From Duganella sp. BJB476 (lineage in GTDB: Bacteria > Pseudomonadota > Gammaproteobacteria > Burkholderiales > Burkholderiaceae_D): a DNA stretch of 64,000 nucleotides. The stretch spans positions 372,001 to 436,000 of the forward strand of contig NZ_QVIO01000003.1 in the NCBI RefSeq assembly GCF_003416895.1, written 5' to 3'. The notes under the pieces were generated by a model. It made no database searches. It saw nothing but the letters and a program-made list of their open reading frames with translations, and was not told the DNA's origin. The translations under genes and the position numbers were made by a program. The stretch's first letter is position 1, and every line of letters starts with the position of its first letter. This document shows, in pieces, positions 37,740 to 48,324 of the stretch.

Positions 37740-38642
37740 ATGTTTAAGAATACCCGTTTGTCCGCTGTACTGGCCGCTGTGCTGTTTTCCGTGACCGCAG
37801 CCACCGCCCTGGTAAGCGCCCCAGCTTTCGCTGACGCGCCAGCCTCGGCCGCCGCTTCGGCACCAGCAGCCGCTCCAGCAGCGGATGCGGCAGCCGCACC
37901 TGCAGCAGCAGAAGCTCCAGCTGCCAAAGGCGGCAAAGAAGAAGTGGACAATCCTTACGGCTTCGAAGCTGTATGGAACGGTGGTTTCGTATCGCGCGGC
38001 ACCCTGATCATCCTGTCGCTGATGTCCATGGGTTCGTGGTACATCATCATCACCAAGCTGATCGACCAGATGAAGATCTTCAAGCAGTCGAAAGAAACCT
38101 CGGCCAAGTTCTGGAAAGCATCGTCGATCGCTGCTGGTTCGGCAGCCCTGAAAGACGGCTCCCCATTCCGCTTCATCGCTGAAACCGGCACCAAGGCCAC
38201 CGTGCACCACGACGGCGCCCTGCTGGAACAAATCGACCTGTCGACCTGGGTGACCATGTCGATCCAGCGCGCTGTTGACAAAGTTCAATCGCGTCTGCAA
38301 GACGGCCTGTCGTTCCTGGCAACCGTTGGTTCGACCGCACCGTTCATCGGTCTGTTCGGTACCGTTTGGGGTATTTACAATGCACTGATCGCCATCGGCA
38401 TGTCGGGTAACGCATCGATCGACAAAGTTGCAGGTCCAGTGGGTGAAGCGCTGATCATGACCGCTTTCGGTCTGTTCGTCGCAGTTCCTGCCGTTCTGGG
38501 TTACAACTGGCTGGTGCGTCGTAACAAAGCTGCAATGGAAGACGTCCGTTCGTTCTCCGCTGACGTGCACTCGGTACTGATCTCGGGCGCTATGTCCACC
38601 AGCGAAGCTGGCCGTGCCGCCGGCGCTAAAAAGATTGGATAA
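37740..38642 (+). CDS. exbB: ExbB/MotA/TolQ-type proton channel protein
   Basis: 300 residues, long for ExbB because of an N-terminal signal peptide (cleavage after APAFA) and an Ala/Pro-rich periplasmic stretch (about 32-62). Three membrane helices follow: GTLIILSLMSMGSWYIIITK, VGSTAPFIGLFGTVWGIYNA and AFGLFVAVPAVLGYNWLVRR, with the conserved GTVWGI segment. It forms the pentameric channel around ExbD. Codon use (many T- and A-ending codons) looks like that of a highly expressed gene. Confidence 0.95.
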   Translation: MFKNTRLSAVLAAVLFSVTAATALVSAPAFADAPASAAASAPAAAPAADAAAAPAAAEAPAAKGGKEEVDNPYGFEAVWNGGFVSRGTLIILSLMSMGSWYIIITKLIDQMKIFKQSKETSAKFWKASSIAAGSAALKDGSPFRFIAETGTKATVHHDGALLEQIDLSTWVTMSIQRAVDKVQSRLQDGLSFLATVGSTAPFIGLFGTVWGIYNALIAIGMSGNASIDKVAGPVGEALIMTAFGLFVAVPAVLGYNWLVRRNKAAMEDVRSFSADVHSVLISGAMSTSEAGRAAGAKKIG

Positions 38643-38648
38643 TTAATC

Positions 38649-39077
38649 ATGTCGATGTCCGTAGGCTCCGATAGCGGAGACGAAGATCAAGTCATGTCAG
38701 AAATCAACACGACGCCCCTGGTGGACATCATGTTGGTTCTGCTGATTATCTTCCTGATCACGAGCCCGGTTGTTCTGAAGCTGATCAAGATCAAGCTGCC
38801 AGAAGAAGCCAACCAGGTTATTCAGACCAAGCCGGAAGATGTCAACATCGTTGTAAGCAAGGATGGCGACATTTACTGGAATCAGCGGAAGATGCGCGAC
38901 GCGAATGAGCTGTTCGACAATCTGAAGGTGGAAGCGGTCAAATTGCCTCAGCCGGAAGTCCATGTACGTGGCGACCAAGAAACTCGCTACGAAGCAATCG
39001 GCAAGGTTATTTACACTACCCAGCGCGCTGGTATTCAGAAGGTCGGCTTCATCACCGAACCGCCTGATAAGGGTTAA
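38649..39077 (+). CDS. exbD: ExbD/TolR-type biopolymer transport protein 1
   Basis: 142 residues. A short cytoplasmic head leads to a single helix with the essential aspartate in NTTPLVDIMLVLLIIFLI, then a periplasmic domain ending VGFITEPPDKG. It starts six bases after exbB. The periplasmic part (KPEDVNIVVSKDGDIYWNQR) differs from the second copy, so this is not a recent duplication. Confidence 0.95.
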   Translation: MSMSVGSDSGDEDQVMSEINTTPLVDIMLVLLIIFLITSPVVLKLIKIKLPEEANQVIQTKPEDVNIVVSKDGDIYWNQRKMRDANELFDNLKVEAVKLPQPEVHVRGDQETRYEAIGKVIYTTQRAGIQKVGFITEPPDKG

Positions 39078-39093
39078 TCCCCTCTAGTGCATC

Positions 39094-39116
39094 GCAGGCC
39101 CGCAGTCGGGGCCTGC
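39094..39116 (+). other. Intra-operon stem-loop between the two exbD genes
   Basis: GCAGGCCC and GGGCCTGC form an 8-bp stem followed by CCTTCTT. It could attenuate or stabilise the transcript, separating expression of tonB-exbB-exbD from the second exbD and the TPR gene. Confidence 0.5.
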
Positions 39117-39136
39117 CCTTCTTAAAAGGAAACACC

Positions 39137-39565
39137 ATGAGTATGAATGTCGGCTCCCCAAGCGGTGGCGCGGATCCGGAACCAATGATGGAAATGAACA
39201 TGACGCCCCTCATCGACGTGATGCTGGTGCTGATTATCATGATGATCATTACGATTCCGAAGGCCAACCACTCGGTCAACCTGAACATGCCGGTCGGCAC
39301 CCCGCCTCCGCCTGTCAAGGAACCTGTGGTGATCACGATTGACGTCGACTTCGACGGTACGATTCTGTGGGATAACGCTGTCGTCGCCGACCGCGGTACC
39401 CTGGAAGCGAAACTGACCGATGTCGCAGCGCAAGCTGACCAGCCGGAAGTGCATCTGCGTCCGAACAAGCTGGTATCGTACAAAGTCGTGGCAGGCGTGA
39501 TGGCTGCGGCCCAACGTCTGGGCGTGACCAAGATTGGCCTGGTCGGCAACGAACAGTTCCAATAA
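39137..39565 (+). CDS. exbD: ExbD/TolR-type biopolymer transport protein 2
   Basis: 142 residues, second ExbD paralogue. The helix NMTPLIDVMLVLIIMMIITI contains the proton-binding aspartate, followed by a Pro-rich linker GTPPPPVKEP and a periplasmic domain ending IGLVGNEQFQ. Two-ExbD Ton systems are known in Xanthomonas and other bacteria, where the second can be needed for particular substrates. Good AAAGGA ribosome site. Confidence 0.94.
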   Translation: MSMNVGSPSGGADPEPMMEMNMTPLIDVMLVLIIMMIITIPKANHSVNLNMPVGTPPPPVKEPVVITIDVDFDGTILWDNAVVADRGTLEAKLTDVAAQADQPEVHLRPNKLVSYKVVAGVMAAAQRLGVTKIGLVGNEQFQ

Positions 39566-39636
39566 TCAGTTCTATGTTCAACGATAGGCAGGACCGTTCC
39601 TGCCTATTTCGCATTTTGAAGAAAGAAAACTTACCC

Positions 39637-40860
39637 ATGACCAAGTTTCGTCTCGCTCATCTCGGCCTGGTAATGGCCGCTATTGGTTTCACAGCAGCAG
39701 CTCCTCTGGCAGGTCTTTCCTCGGTTGCCTACGCGGCCGACGCGGTGCGCGCTGAAATCGGCAAACCATTGCAAGAAGCACAGAAACTGGCTGCGGCAGG
39801 CAAGAACAAAGAAGCACTGGCCAAACTGAAAGAAGCCGATGCTGTCGGTGGCAAATCGCCCCACGAATCCTATCTGATCGAACGCACCCGCGCTTCGGCC
39901 GCAGCTGCCGCTGGCGATAACGACGCCGCCGCCAAGGCCTTCGAAGCCGTGATCAACTCCGGCAAGCTGTCGCCTGCCGAACAACCGAAATTCACCCAAG
40001 CCCTGGCCGGCATCTACTACCGCGCCAAGGACTATCCAAAAGCCATCACCTGGATCCAGCGCGCGCTGAAAGACAGCCCGGGCGACGGCCAGATGCACGA
40101 ACTGCTGATCCAGACCTACTACATCAGCGGCAAATACTCGGAAGCGGCCAAGGAACTGCAAGCGTCGAAAGCCAACTCGGAAGCGTCGCTGCAAATGCTG
40201 GCCAATATCCAGCTGAAGCAGAACGACAAGGAAGGCTACGTTCAGACCCTGGAAAAACTGGCCGGTTCCTATCCTAAGACCAGCTACTGGGCCGACCTGC
40301 TGAACCGCGTATCGGGCAAGCCAGGCTTCGCGTCGTCGCTGTCGCTGGACGTGCTGCGCCTGCGCCTGGCCAACGGCCTGCTGAGCAAGCCGGGCGAGTA
40401 CATGGAAATGTCCCAGCTGGCGCTGCAAGCGGGTAACCCTGCCGAAGCGACCAAGATCATCGACCAGGGCTACAAGAAAGGCGCGCTGGGCACCGGCTCC
40501 GACGCAGCCCGTCATCAGCGCCTGAAAGACCTGGCCGTCAAGACCCAGACCGAGTTCGACACCAAGCAAGCCGCGCTGGAAGCGGAAGCCGTCAAGAACA
40601 AGGACGCCGACACGCTGGCCAATATGGGCTACGCGCTGGTTTCCGCAGGCAAGGCCGACAAGGGCCTGGCGTTGCTGGACCAGGCTGTGAAGCTGGGTAC
40701 CGCGAAAAATCCTGACGCCGTCAAGCTGCACCAGGGTATCGCCCAGTTCAACGCCGGCAAGAAGCCTGCCGCGCTGGCAACCCTGAAAACGGTCAAAGGC
40801 AAGGACGGCACCGCCGAACTGGCCCGCTACTGGACGCTGAACATCAACCACCCGATGTAA
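39637..40860 (+). CDS. Exported TPR-repeat protein of the Ton operon
   Basis: 407 residues from MTKFRLAHLGLVMAAIGFTA. The start is chosen because a signal peptide follows directly, with cleavage likely at AYA-AD; a 21-codon extension is ignored. The mature protein is a chain of helical TPR-like repeats (KAFEAVINSGKLSPAEQPKF, YRAKDYPKAITWIQRALKDS and others). It closes the tonB-exbB-exbD-exbD operon and probably acts in the periplasm as a partner or scaffold for the Ton complex. The function is inferred from position only. A strong terminator follows. Confidence 0.8.
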   Translation: MTKFRLAHLGLVMAAIGFTAAAPLAGLSSVAYAADAVRAEIGKPLQEAQKLAAAGKNKEALAKLKEADAVGGKSPHESYLIERTRASAAAAAGDNDAAAKAFEAVINSGKLSPAEQPKFTQALAGIYYRAKDYPKAITWIQRALKDSPGDGQMHELLIQTYYISGKYSEAAKELQASKANSEASLQMLANIQLKQNDKEGYVQTLEKLAGSYPKTSYWADLLNRVSGKPGFASSLSLDVLRLRLANGLLSKPGEYMEMSQLALQAGNPAEATKIIDQGYKKGALGTGSDAARHQRLKDLAVKTQTEFDTKQAALEAEAVKNKDADTLANMGYALVSAGKADKGLALLDQAVKLGTAKNPDAVKLHQGIAQFNAGKKPAALATLKTVKGKDGTAELARYWTLNINHPM

Positions 40861-40880
40861 TTCGGCGGTTTTGATGCGCG

Positions 40881-40919
40881 AAAGCGCTGTCCGGCCCCGC
40901 GCCGGACAGCGCTTTTTTT
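40881..40919 (+). terminator. Intrinsic terminator after the Ton operon
   Basis: AAAGCGCTGTCCGGC and GCCGGACAGCGCTTT form a perfect stem around CCCGC, followed by a T-tract. Confidence 0.92.
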
Positions 40920-41000
40920 ATGCTTTATTGTGTTAACTGTCGGCTACCGCAAACAAACCGTATAATCCTCCATTTAGCGACAGTTTCCCCCCAGATTCCC

Positions 41001-41984
41001 ATGAAGGTATTTCGAGGTCTACCCAATGCAGCGGCGCGCGCGCCCTGCGCGCTCACGATAGGCAACTTTGACGGTGTCCACCTCGGCCACCAGGCATTGC
41101 TGGGCCGCGTGCGCGCCGCCGCCACCGGCCTCGGGCTGGAAGCTGCCGTGATGACCTTCGAACCGCATCCGCGCGAATTCTTCGCGCAAAAGGCCGGCGA
41201 CCTGTCGAAGGCGCCGCCGCGCATCGCCAACCTGCGCGACAAGCTGCAATCGCTGTCCGACAACGGCATCGACCGCGTCATCGTCGAGCACTTCTCGGCG
41301 CCGTTCGCCGCGCTGACGCCGCAGGAATTCACCGAAAAAGTGCTGGTCGAAGGCCTGCACGTCAAATGGCTGATGGTTGGCGACGACTTCTGCTACGGCG
41401 CCCGCCGCGCCGGCAACGTCCAGATGCTGCTGGAAGCGGGCAAGCACTACGGCTTCCACGTCGAGACCCTGCCGACCGTGATGAACGGCAGCAACCGCAT
41501 CTCCTCCTCCGCCGTGCGCGCCGCGCTGGCCGAGGGCGACTTCGTGCACGCCGAGGCGCTGCTGGGCCATCCCTACGCCATCTCCGGCCACGTGATCCAT
41601 GGCCAGAAACTGGGCCGCACGCTGGGCTTCCCCACGCTGAACCTGCGCGTGCCGCACCGCCCCGCGCTGTCCGGCATCTTCATCGTGCAGGTGCACGGCC
41701 TGGCCGAACAGCCGCTGCCGGCCGTCGCCAGCCTGGGCGTGCGTCCCACCGTCGACGACAGCGGCCGCGTGCTGCTGGAGGTGCACGTGTTCGACTTCGC
41801 CCAAAATTGCTACGGCAAGCAGGTGCGCGTCGAGTTCCTGCACAAGATACGCGACGAGGAAAAATACGTCGACCTGCCGACGCTGACCGCCGCCATCGAC
41901 CGCGACGCCGTCATCGCCCGCGAGTACTTCGCCCAGCGCATACAAGAGCGCGACGGCGCCACCACCGCCACCGACCGAATTTAA
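41001..41984 (+). CDS. ribF: Bifunctional riboflavin kinase / FAD synthetase
   Basis: 327 residues from MKVFRGLPNAAARAPCALTI; the open frame extends 27 codons upstream, but that part covers the terminator and promoter region. The FAD synthetase half has IGNFDGVHLGHQALL and RISSSAVRAALAEGDF; the riboflavin kinase half has VIHGQKLGRTLGFPTLNLRV and GIFIVQVHG. It makes FMN and FAD from riboflavin. It heads the conserved order ribF-ileS-lspA. Confidence 0.96.
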   Translation: MKVFRGLPNAAARAPCALTIGNFDGVHLGHQALLGRVRAAATGLGLEAAVMTFEPHPREFFAQKAGDLSKAPPRIANLRDKLQSLSDNGIDRVIVEHFSAPFAALTPQEFTEKVLVEGLHVKWLMVGDDFCYGARRAGNVQMLLEAGKHYGFHVETLPTVMNGSNRISSSAVRAALAEGDFVHAEALLGHPYAISGHVIHGQKLGRTLGFPTLNLRVPHRPALSGIFIVQVHGLAEQPLPAVASLGVRPTVDDSGRVLLEVHVFDFAQNCYGKQVRVEFLHKIRDEEKYVDLPTLTAAIDRDAVIAREYFAQRIQERDGATTATDRI

Positions 41985-42049
41985 CCGCGCGACCAGCTAC
42001 GCGCGCCGGCTACACAGAACTCCCCGAATAAAAATCACTGAAGATAACC

Positions 42050-44917
42050 ATGTCCGATAACAAATCTGCAAAAAAGCCTGAAAGTAAATACCCGGTCAAC
42101 ATGACCGAAACCCCGTTCCCGATGCGCGGCGATATGGCCAAGCGCGAGCCGAACTGGGTCAAGGAATGGCAAGACAAGAAGATCTACGAGCGCGTGCGCA
42201 AAGCCGCCGCCGGCCGTCCTAAATTCATCCTGCACGACGGTCCTCCGTACGCCAACGGCGACATCCACATCGGCCACGCCGTCAACAAGATCCTCAAAGA
42301 CATGGTGGTCAAGGCCCGCGGCCTGGCCGGCTACGACGCGCCCTACGTGCCGGGCTGGGATTGCCACGGCATGCCGATCGAGATCCAGATCGAAAAACAG
42401 TACGGCAAGAACCTGCCGACCGCCGAAGTGCTGACCAAGGCCCGCGCCTACGCGCTGGAGCAGGTCGACCGCCAGCGCAAGGACTTCATCCGCCTGGGCG
42501 TGCTGGGCGAATGGCAGAACCCTTACCTGACCATGAACTACTCGAACGAGGCCGACGAACTGCGCGCCCTCGGCCAGCTGCTGGAAAAAGGCTACGTCTA
42601 CCGCGGCCTGAAGCCGGTCAACTGGTGCTTCGACTGCCAGTCCGCCCTGGCCGAAGCCGAAGTGGAATACCAGGACAAGCGCGATCCGGCCATCGACGTC
42701 GGTTTCAAGTTCGCCGAATTCGACAAGCTGGCCACGGCCTTCAGCCTGGACAAGCTGCCGACCGAGAACGGCTTCATCGTCATCTGGACCACCACCCCTT
42801 GGACCATCCCGTCCAACCAGGCGCTGAACGTCAACGCCGAAGTGATCTACTCGCTGGTGCAGACCGAGCGTGACGGCCGGCCTTTGCTGCTGATCCTCGC
42901 ACAAGACCTGGTCGAAGCCTGCCTGGCGCGCTACAAGCTCGAAGGCACCACCATCGCCACCTGCCACGGCGCGGCGCTGGCCGGCATCAGCTTCCGCCAC
43001 CCGCTGCACGCGTCGGACGCCTTCTTCGACCGCCTGTCGCCGATGTACCTGGCCGAATACGTGACCACCGAAAGCGGCACCGGCGTGGTCCACTCGGCGC
43101 CAGCCTACGGCCTGGACGACTTTATCTCCTGCCGCGCGCACGGCATGAAGGACGAGAACATCCTGACCCCGGTGATGGGCGACGGTAAATTCGCCTCCAC
43201 CTTGCCGCTGTTCGGCGGCATGACGATCTGGGAAGCCTCCAAGCCGATCTGCAACGCGCTGAAGGAAGTGGGCGCGCTGTTCGAAGTGAAGATGTTCGAC
43301 CACAGCTACATGCACTGCTGGCGCCACAAGTCGCCGATCATCTACCGCGCCACCTCGCAGTGGTTCGCCGGCATGGACTCGCATCCGAAAGACGGCGGCC
43401 CGACGCTGCGCCAGACCGCGCTCAAAGGCATCGACGAGACCAAGTTCTTCCCGGACTGGGGCAAGGCGCGCCTGCACGGCATGATCGCCAACCGTCCCGA
43501 CTGGACTCTGTCGCGTCAACGCCAGTGGGGCGTGCCGATGGCCTTCGTGGTCCACAAAGAAACCGGCGCGCTGCATCCGCGCACCCCGGAACTGCTGGAA
43601 CAAGTGGCGAAACTGATCGAAAAGAGCGGCATCGACGCCTGGCTGGCGCTGGACCTGAAAGACCTGATCGGCGACGAAGCGGCAAGCTACGAAAAGAACA
43701 AGGACACGCTGGACGTGTGGTTCGATTCCGGCTCGACCCACCAGACCGTGCTGCGCGGCTCGCACAAGGAACAATCGGCCTTCCCTGCCGACCTGTATCT
43801 GGAAGGTTCGGACCAGCACCGCGGCTGGTTCCACTCCTCGCTGCTGACCTCCTCGATGCTGAACGGCGCCCCGCCGTACAAGGCGCTGCTGACCCACGGC
43901 TTCGTGGTCGACGGCGAAGGCAAGAAGATGTCCAAGTCGATCGGCAACACCATCGCGCCGCAGGACGTCTGGAACAAGCTGGGCGCCGACATGCTGCGCC
44001 TGTGGGTCGCCACCACCGACTACACCGGCGAACTGTCGATCTCCGACGAGATCCTCAAGCGCGTGACCGAAGCCTATCGCCGCATCCGCAACACGCTGCG
44101 CTTCCTGCTGGCCAACCTGTCGGACTTCGACGCCGCCAAGGACGCGGTGGCGATCGACGACATGCTGGAGATCGACCGCTACGCCGTCGCCAACATGGCG
44201 GCCCTGCAAGCGGAAATCGCCGAGCACTACCTGCAGTATGAATTCCAGCCGATCTACTCCAAGCTGCAGAACTTCTGCTCGGAAGACCTGGGCGGCTTCT
44301 ACCTGGACGTGCTGAAGGACCGTTTGTACACCACGGCCGTCACTTCGCCTGCGCGCCGTTCGGCGCAGACCGCGCTGTGGCACATCACGCAAAGCCTGCT
44401 GCGCGTCATGGCGCCGGCGCTGTCGTTCACGGCGGAAGAAGCATGGGCGATCTTCGCCGGCGAAGAGGCGTACAAGGCCAGCGACGAAACCATCTTCACG
44501 CAAACCTGGTGGAAGCTGCCGGAAGCTGCCGACGCGGCAGCGCTGCTGGCCAAGTACACGGCCCTGCGCGCGGTCCGCACCGACGTCACCAAGCAGCTGG
44601 AAGACGTGCGCACCTCGGGCGCGATCGGCTCCTCGCTGCAGGCGGAACTGACCATCAAAGCCGCCGGCGACAAGTACCAGCTGCTGGCCAGCCTGGACGA
44701 CGACCTGAAGTTCGTCTTCATCACCTCGGCCGCGCAAGCGGTGCAGGTGGCGAGCGAAGCGGAAGAAGCGGTCGAAGTGGCGGCGTCCACCGCCGCCAAG
44801 TGCGAGCGCTGCTGGCACTATCGCGCCGACGTCGGTTCGCATGCGGACCATCCGACCCTGTGCGGCCGTTGCCACAGCAATCTGTTCGGTGCGGGCGAAA
44901 AACGCAAGTTCGCTTAA
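42050..44917 (+). CDS. ileS: Isoleucyl-tRNA synthetase
   Basis: 955 residues, a class I synthetase. HIGH is at 73-76 ([10 protein letters not shown]), the CP1 editing domain includes [20 protein letters not shown] is at 626-630 ([10 protein letters not shown]), and the C-terminal zinc site is [12 protein letters not shown]...CGRCHSN. This is the bacterial IleS1 type. Placed between ribF and lspA as in many proteobacteria. Confidence 0.98.
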   Translation: MSDNKSAKKPESKYPVNMTETPFPMRGDMAKREPNWVKEWQDKKIYERVRKAAAGRPKFILHDGPPYANGDIHIGHAVNKILKDMVVKARGLAGYDAPYVPGWDCHGMPIEIQIEKQYGKNLPTAEVLTKARAYALEQVDRQRKDFIRLGVLGEWQNPYLTMNYSNEADELRALGQLLEKGYVYRGLKPVNWCFDCQSALAEAEVEYQDKRDPAIDVGFKFAEFDKLATAFSLDKLPTENGFIVIWTTTPWTIPSNQALNVNAEVIYSLVQTERDGRPLLLILAQDLVEACLARYKLEGTTIATCHGAALAGISFRHPLHASDAFFDRLSPMYLAEYVTTESGTGVVHSAPAYGLDDFISCRAHGMKDENILTPVMGDGKFASTLPLFGGMTIWEASKPICNALKEVGALFEVKMFDHSYMHCWRHKSPIIYRATSQWFAGMDSHPKDGGPTLRQTALKGIDETKFFPDWGKARLHGMIANRPDWTLSRQRQWGVPMAFVVHKETGALHPRTPELLEQVAKLIEKSGIDAWLALDLKDLIGDEAASYEKNKDTLDVWFDSGSTHQTVLRGSHKEQSAFPADLYLEGSDQHRGWFHSSLLTSSMLNGAPPYKALLTHGFVVDGEGKKMSKSIGNTIAPQDVWNKLGADMLRLWVATTDYTGELSISDEILKRVTEAYRRIRNTLRFLLANLSDFDAAKDAVAIDDMLEIDRYAVANMAALQAEIAEHYLQYEFQPIYSKLQNFCSEDLGGFYLDVLKDRLYTTAVTSPARRSAQTALWHITQSLLRVMAPALSFTAEEAWAIFAGEEAYKASDETIFTQTWWKLPEAADAAALLAKYTALRAVRTDVTKQLEDVRTSGAIGSSLQAELTIKAAGDKYQLLASLDDDLKFVFITSAAQAVQVASEAEEAVEVAASTAAKCERCWHYRADVGSHADHPTLCGRCHSNLFGAGEKRKFA

Positions 44918-44924
44918 TATGAGG

Positions 44925-44951
44925 GCCGCCGTTCCCACCGGGAGCGGCGGC
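44925..44951 (+). other. Stem-loop between ileS and lspA
   Basis: GCCGCCGTTCCC and GGGAGCGGCGGC pair over 12 bp (one G-U) around the 3-nt loop ACC. There is no T-tract, so it is more likely an mRNA processing or stability element than a terminator. Confidence 0.5.
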
Positions 44952-44980
44952 ACCGTCGCCACGAACCAACCTGAAATTTT

Positions 44981-45484
44981 ATGGCCACCAAAAAAATCTT
45001 CCCGACCAAATCCTCGGCCAGCCTGACGCCATGGCTGGGCATTGCCGCCATCGTCATCCTGTTCGACCAGCTGTCCAAGATCACCATCACCAAGACCTTC
45101 TATCTCGGTGAAGAGAAAGTCATCACCTCCTTCTTCAACCTGGTGCTGGCCTATAACAAGGGCGCGGCGTTCAGCTTCCTGCAGAACAGCGGCGGTTGGC
45201 AGCGCTACTTCTTCACCGCCATCGCGCTGGGCGCGGCGGCGTGGATCATCGTGCTGCTGAAAAAGCACGGCAGCCAGCGCATGTTCTCGTGGGCGCTGTC
45301 GCTGATCCTGGGCGGCGCCATCGGCAATGTCATCGACCGGATACTATACGGCCACGTGGTCGACTTCCTCGATTTCCACTGGAGCGGATTCGGCCACTTC
45401 CCGGCGTTTAACATCGCCGACTCGGCCATCTGCATCGGTGCGGCGCTGTTCATCCTCGATGAGCTGCGCCGGGTGAACAAGTAA
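44981..45484 (+). CDS. lspA: Lipoprotein signal peptidase (signal peptidase II)
   Basis: 167 residues, four membrane helices. Conserved blocks are [43 protein letters not shown] and [13 protein letters not shown]; the aspartates in NVIDR and NIADS are the catalytic pair. It cleaves signal peptides of prolipoproteins after lipid attachment. Several lipoproteins in this window (PrsT, the M48-like protein) would be substrates. Confidence 0.97.
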   Translation: MATKKIFPTKSSASLTPWLGIAAIVILFDQLSKITITKTFYLGEEKVITSFFNLVLAYNKGAAFSFLQNSGGWQRYFFTAIALGAAAWIIVLLKKHGSQRMFSWALSLILGGAIGNVIDRILYGHVVDFLDFHWSGFGHFPAFNIADSAICIGAALFILDELRRVNK

Positions 45485-45507
45485 CCCCGCGCTAACTGGA
45501 GCACAGC

Positions 45508-46734
45508 ATGATGGAATTGACCGGCAAGAAAATCGTCCTCGGCCTGTCCGGTGGCGTGGCCTGCTACAAGGCGGCGGAACTGTGCCGCGCGCTGACCAAG
45601 GCCGGCGCCTCGGTGCAGGTCGTGATGACCGACGCCGCCACCCACTTCATCACCGCCGTCACCATGCAGGCGCTGTCCGGCAACAAGGTGTTCAGCAGCC
45701 AGTGGGATCCGCGCGTCGAGAACAATATGGCCCACATCGACGTCACCCGTGACGCCGACGCCATCCTGGTCGCGCCCTGCTCGGCGGACTTCATGTACAA
45801 GCTGGCGCACGGCGTCTGCGACGACCTGCTGTCGACCATGTGCCTGGCACGTCCGCGCCTGGTGCCGCTGCTGGTGGCGCCGGCCATGAACGTCGAGATG
45901 TGGCAGAACCCCGCCACCCAACGCAACGCGCAGCAGCTGCGCGACGACGGCATCGTCATCTTCGGCCCCGCCGCCGGCGATCAGGCCTGCGGCGAAGTGG
46001 GCATGGGCCGCATGCTGGAACCGGCGCAACTGCTCGAAGAGCTGGTGGCCTCGTTCCAGCCCAAGGTTTTGGCGGGCAAACGCATCCTGATCACCGCCGG
46101 TCCGACCTTCGAACCGATCGACCCGGTGCGCGGCATCACCAATCTGTCCTCGGGCAAGATGGGCTACGCCGTGGCGCGCGCCGCGCGCGAAGCCGGCGCC
46201 GAAGTGATCCTGGTGTCCGGTCCGACGGCGCTGCCGGCGCCGTTCGGCGTCCAGCGCATCAACGTCCAGAGCGCGCTGCAGATGCACGACGCGGTGATGG
46301 CCAATGTCGACCACCAGCACATTTTCATCGCGGTGGCGGCGGTGGCCGACTGGCGCGTCTCCAACTCCAGCGAGCAGAAACTGAAGAAGAACCCGGACGG
46401 CTCGGTGCCGGACCTGAAGTTCGAACAGAACCCGGACATCCTCGCCACCGTCGCCGCGCGCACCACGCTGGCCGGCCATCCTTACTGCGTGGGCTTCGCC
46501 GCCGAATCGGAAAACCTGGTGCAGTTCGGCGCCGACAAGCGCGAGAAAAAAGGCATCCCCCTGCTAGTAGGGAATATCGGCCACCACACCTTCGGCCAGG
46601 ACGACAACACCATCATCCTGTTCGATGAAAACGGCCACACCATCCTGCCGCGCGCCGACAAACTGACGCTGGCGCGCCAACTGATTTCGGAGATCTCGAA
46701 ACGGATCTCCCAGCATTCGCTTTTCGCTAAATAA
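45508..46734 (+). CDS. coaBC: Phosphopantothenoylcysteine decarboxylase / phosphopantothenate-cysteine ligase
   Basis: 408 residues. The CoaC half has [18 protein letters not shown], the FMN-binding [13 protein letters not shown] and the substrate-clamp [13 protein letters not shown]; the CoaB half has [29 protein letters not shown] and AVADWR with a KLKK segment. It carries out two consecutive steps of coenzyme A synthesis. dut follows after two bases, the usual coaBC-dut pairing. Confidence 0.97.
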   Translation: MMELTGKKIVLGLSGGVACYKAAELCRALTKAGASVQVVMTDAATHFITAVTMQALSGNKVFSSQWDPRVENNMAHIDVTRDADAILVAPCSADFMYKLAHGVCDDLLSTMCLARPRLVPLLVAPAMNVEMWQNPATQRNAQQLRDDGIVIFGPAAGDQACGEVGMGRMLEPAQLLEELVASFQPKVLAGKRILITAGPTFEPIDPVRGITNLSSGKMGYAVARAAREAGAEVILVSGPTALPAPFGVQRINVQSALQMHDAVMANVDHQHIFIAVAAVADWRVSNSSEQKLKKNPDGSVPDLKFEQNPDILATVAARTTLAGHPYCVGFAAESENLVQFGADKREKKGIPLLVGNIGHHTFGQDDNTIILFDENGHTILPRADKLTLARQLISEISKRISQHSLFAK

Positions 46735-46736
46735 TT

Positions 46737-47186
46737 ATGAAAAATATCGACGTCAAAATCCTCGACCCGCGCATGAAAGACCAGATGCCGGCCTACGCCA
46801 CCCCAGGTTCCGCCGGTCTCGATCTGCGCGCCTGCATCGACGCGCCGATGGTCATCGAAGCCGGCCAGACCGTGCTGATTCCAACCGGCCTGGCGATCCA
46901 CGTCGCCGATCCTGGCTACGCCGCCATGATCCTGCCGCGCAGCGGCATGGGCCACAAAAACGGCATCGTGCTGGGTAATCTGGTAGGCTTGATCGACTCC
47001 GACTACCAGGGCCAGCTGATGATCTCGACCTGGAACCGCGGCCACAGCGCCTTCACGCTGAACCCGATGGAACGCCTGGCGCAGCTGATCATCGTGCCGG
47101 TACTGCAAGTGGGCTTCAACGTGGTCGAAGAATTCGGCGACAGCGAGCGCGGTGAAGGCGGCTTTGGCAGCACCGGCAAACACTAA
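46737..47186 (+). CDS. dut: dUTP diphosphatase
   Basis: 149 residues, trimeric dUTPase type. Motifs in order: [38 protein letters not shown] and the C-terminal arm [11 protein letters not shown]. It removes dUTP to keep uracil out of DNA and supplies dUMP. Normal length. Confidence 0.97.
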   Translation: MKNIDVKILDPRMKDQMPAYATPGSAGLDLRACIDAPMVIEAGQTVLIPTGLAIHVADPGYAAMILPRSGMGHKNGIVLGNLVGLIDSDYQGQLMISTWNRGHSAFTLNPMERLAQLIIVPVLQVGFNVVEEFGDSERGEGGFGSTGKH

Positions 47187-47208
47187 CAAAAACAGACGGA
47201 GACCCTGG

Positions 47209-48309
47209 ATGGTCCAGCAGACAAACAAGATCAATCATTTCGCCTCATTGTCCCTGTTGGCGGCGGCATCGCTGCTGTCGGCCTGCTCGACCTTCCAATC
47301 CAAGCCCGCGCCCGCGCCGGCCGAACCGGTGGTGGCCCGCGTCATCCACGAGGAACCGCCGGTGGTCACCGCCAAGATGGCCGCCGCGCGCGACGCCTTG
47401 AGCCAGGTGGTGGAGCTGCAGGACCGCCTGTACCGCATCGTCGCCCCGCTGTTGATCAACAACGCGGACCTGTGCCGCACGCAGGCGCGCAACCTGCTCG
47501 GCTTCACCGCCAAGAACAAATTCTCGTACAGCGGCGAGTTCGTCGACGCCGCGCAAGCGGTGCTGAACTACGGCGACCGCCTGGAAGTGGCCAGCGTGCT
47601 GGCCGGCAGCGGCGCCGCGCGCGCTGGCCTGCGCAAGGGCGACGGCCTGGTCGCCGCCGAGGGCAAGACCCTGCCGACCGGCCAAAATGCCGAAACCCAG
47701 GCCGCCGGCATCCTCGGCCCGCTGGTTTCCGGCCACCAGTCGCTCAACCTGATCGTGGCCCGCGATGGCCGCAACCAGGCGCTCAGCGTGCCGGTCACGC
47801 GCGCCTGCGCCTTCAAGATCGACATCGGCAACTCGGACAATATCAACGCCTACTCCGACGGCCAGCGCGTGCTGATCACGCGCGGCATGGTCAACTTCGC
47901 GCAGAGCGACGAAGCCATCGCCTACGTGCTGGCCAAGGACATCGCCCACAATGTGCTGGGCCACGCGGCCACCACCCGCTCGGCCTACACGGTCGGCAGC
48001 ATCATCGACAACCTGGTGGCGGTGCGGCCCGACCAGTACATGCTGATCGGCACCGCCGGCGTCAAGCCCATGCCGCAGGAACTCGATGCGGCGGCCGACT
48101 ACCTGTCGCTGTACATGGTGGCCCGCGCCGGCTACAGCCTGGACCACGCACACGCCTTCTGGCAGCGCATGGCGGGCCAATATCCCGCCACCGTGTTAAA
48201 CGGGTATACTGCCAACCACCCCGCCGTAAACTATCGCCTGTCGGTGATCGACAAGACCATCGCCGAGATCAAGGGCAAGCAGGCGGCCAAGAAGCCACTG
48301 GTGCCGTAA
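47209..48309 (+). CDS. M48-like lipoprotein with PDZ-like domain and degenerate metalloprotease motif
   Basis: 366 residues from MVQQTNKINHF (the open frame begins 19 codons earlier, inside dut; GGAG lies upstream of this ATG). A lipoprotein signal ends LLSAC. A PDZ-like segment (about 125-205: ASVLAGSGAARAGLRKGDGL...) precedes an M48-type helix. Where active M48 proteins have HExxH, this one reads KDIAH (Lys243, Asp244, His247), followed by NVLGHA, and the downstream helix reads DAAADYLSLYMVARAGY without the expected zinc-ligand glutamate. The protease is therefore probably inactive, perhaps a periplasmic scaffold or chaperone. The fold call is from pattern memory. Confidence 0.78.
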   Translation: MVQQTNKINHFASLSLLAAASLLSACSTFQSKPAPAPAEPVVARVIHEEPPVVTAKMAAARDALSQVVELQDRLYRIVAPLLINNADLCRTQARNLLGFTAKNKFSYSGEFVDAAQAVLNYGDRLEVASVLAGSGAARAGLRKGDGLVAAEGKTLPTGQNAETQAAGILGPLVSGHQSLNLIVARDGRNQALSVPVTRACAFKIDIGNSDNINAYSDGQRVLITRGMVNFAQSDEAIAYVLAKDIAHNVLGHAATTRSAYTVGSIIDNLVAVRPDQYMLIGTAGVKPMPQELDAAADYLSLYMVARAGYSLDHAHAFWQRMAGQYPATVLNGYTANHPAVNYRLSVIDKTIAEIKGKQAAKKPLVP

Positions 48310-48324
48310 CACGGAGAGACCGCC

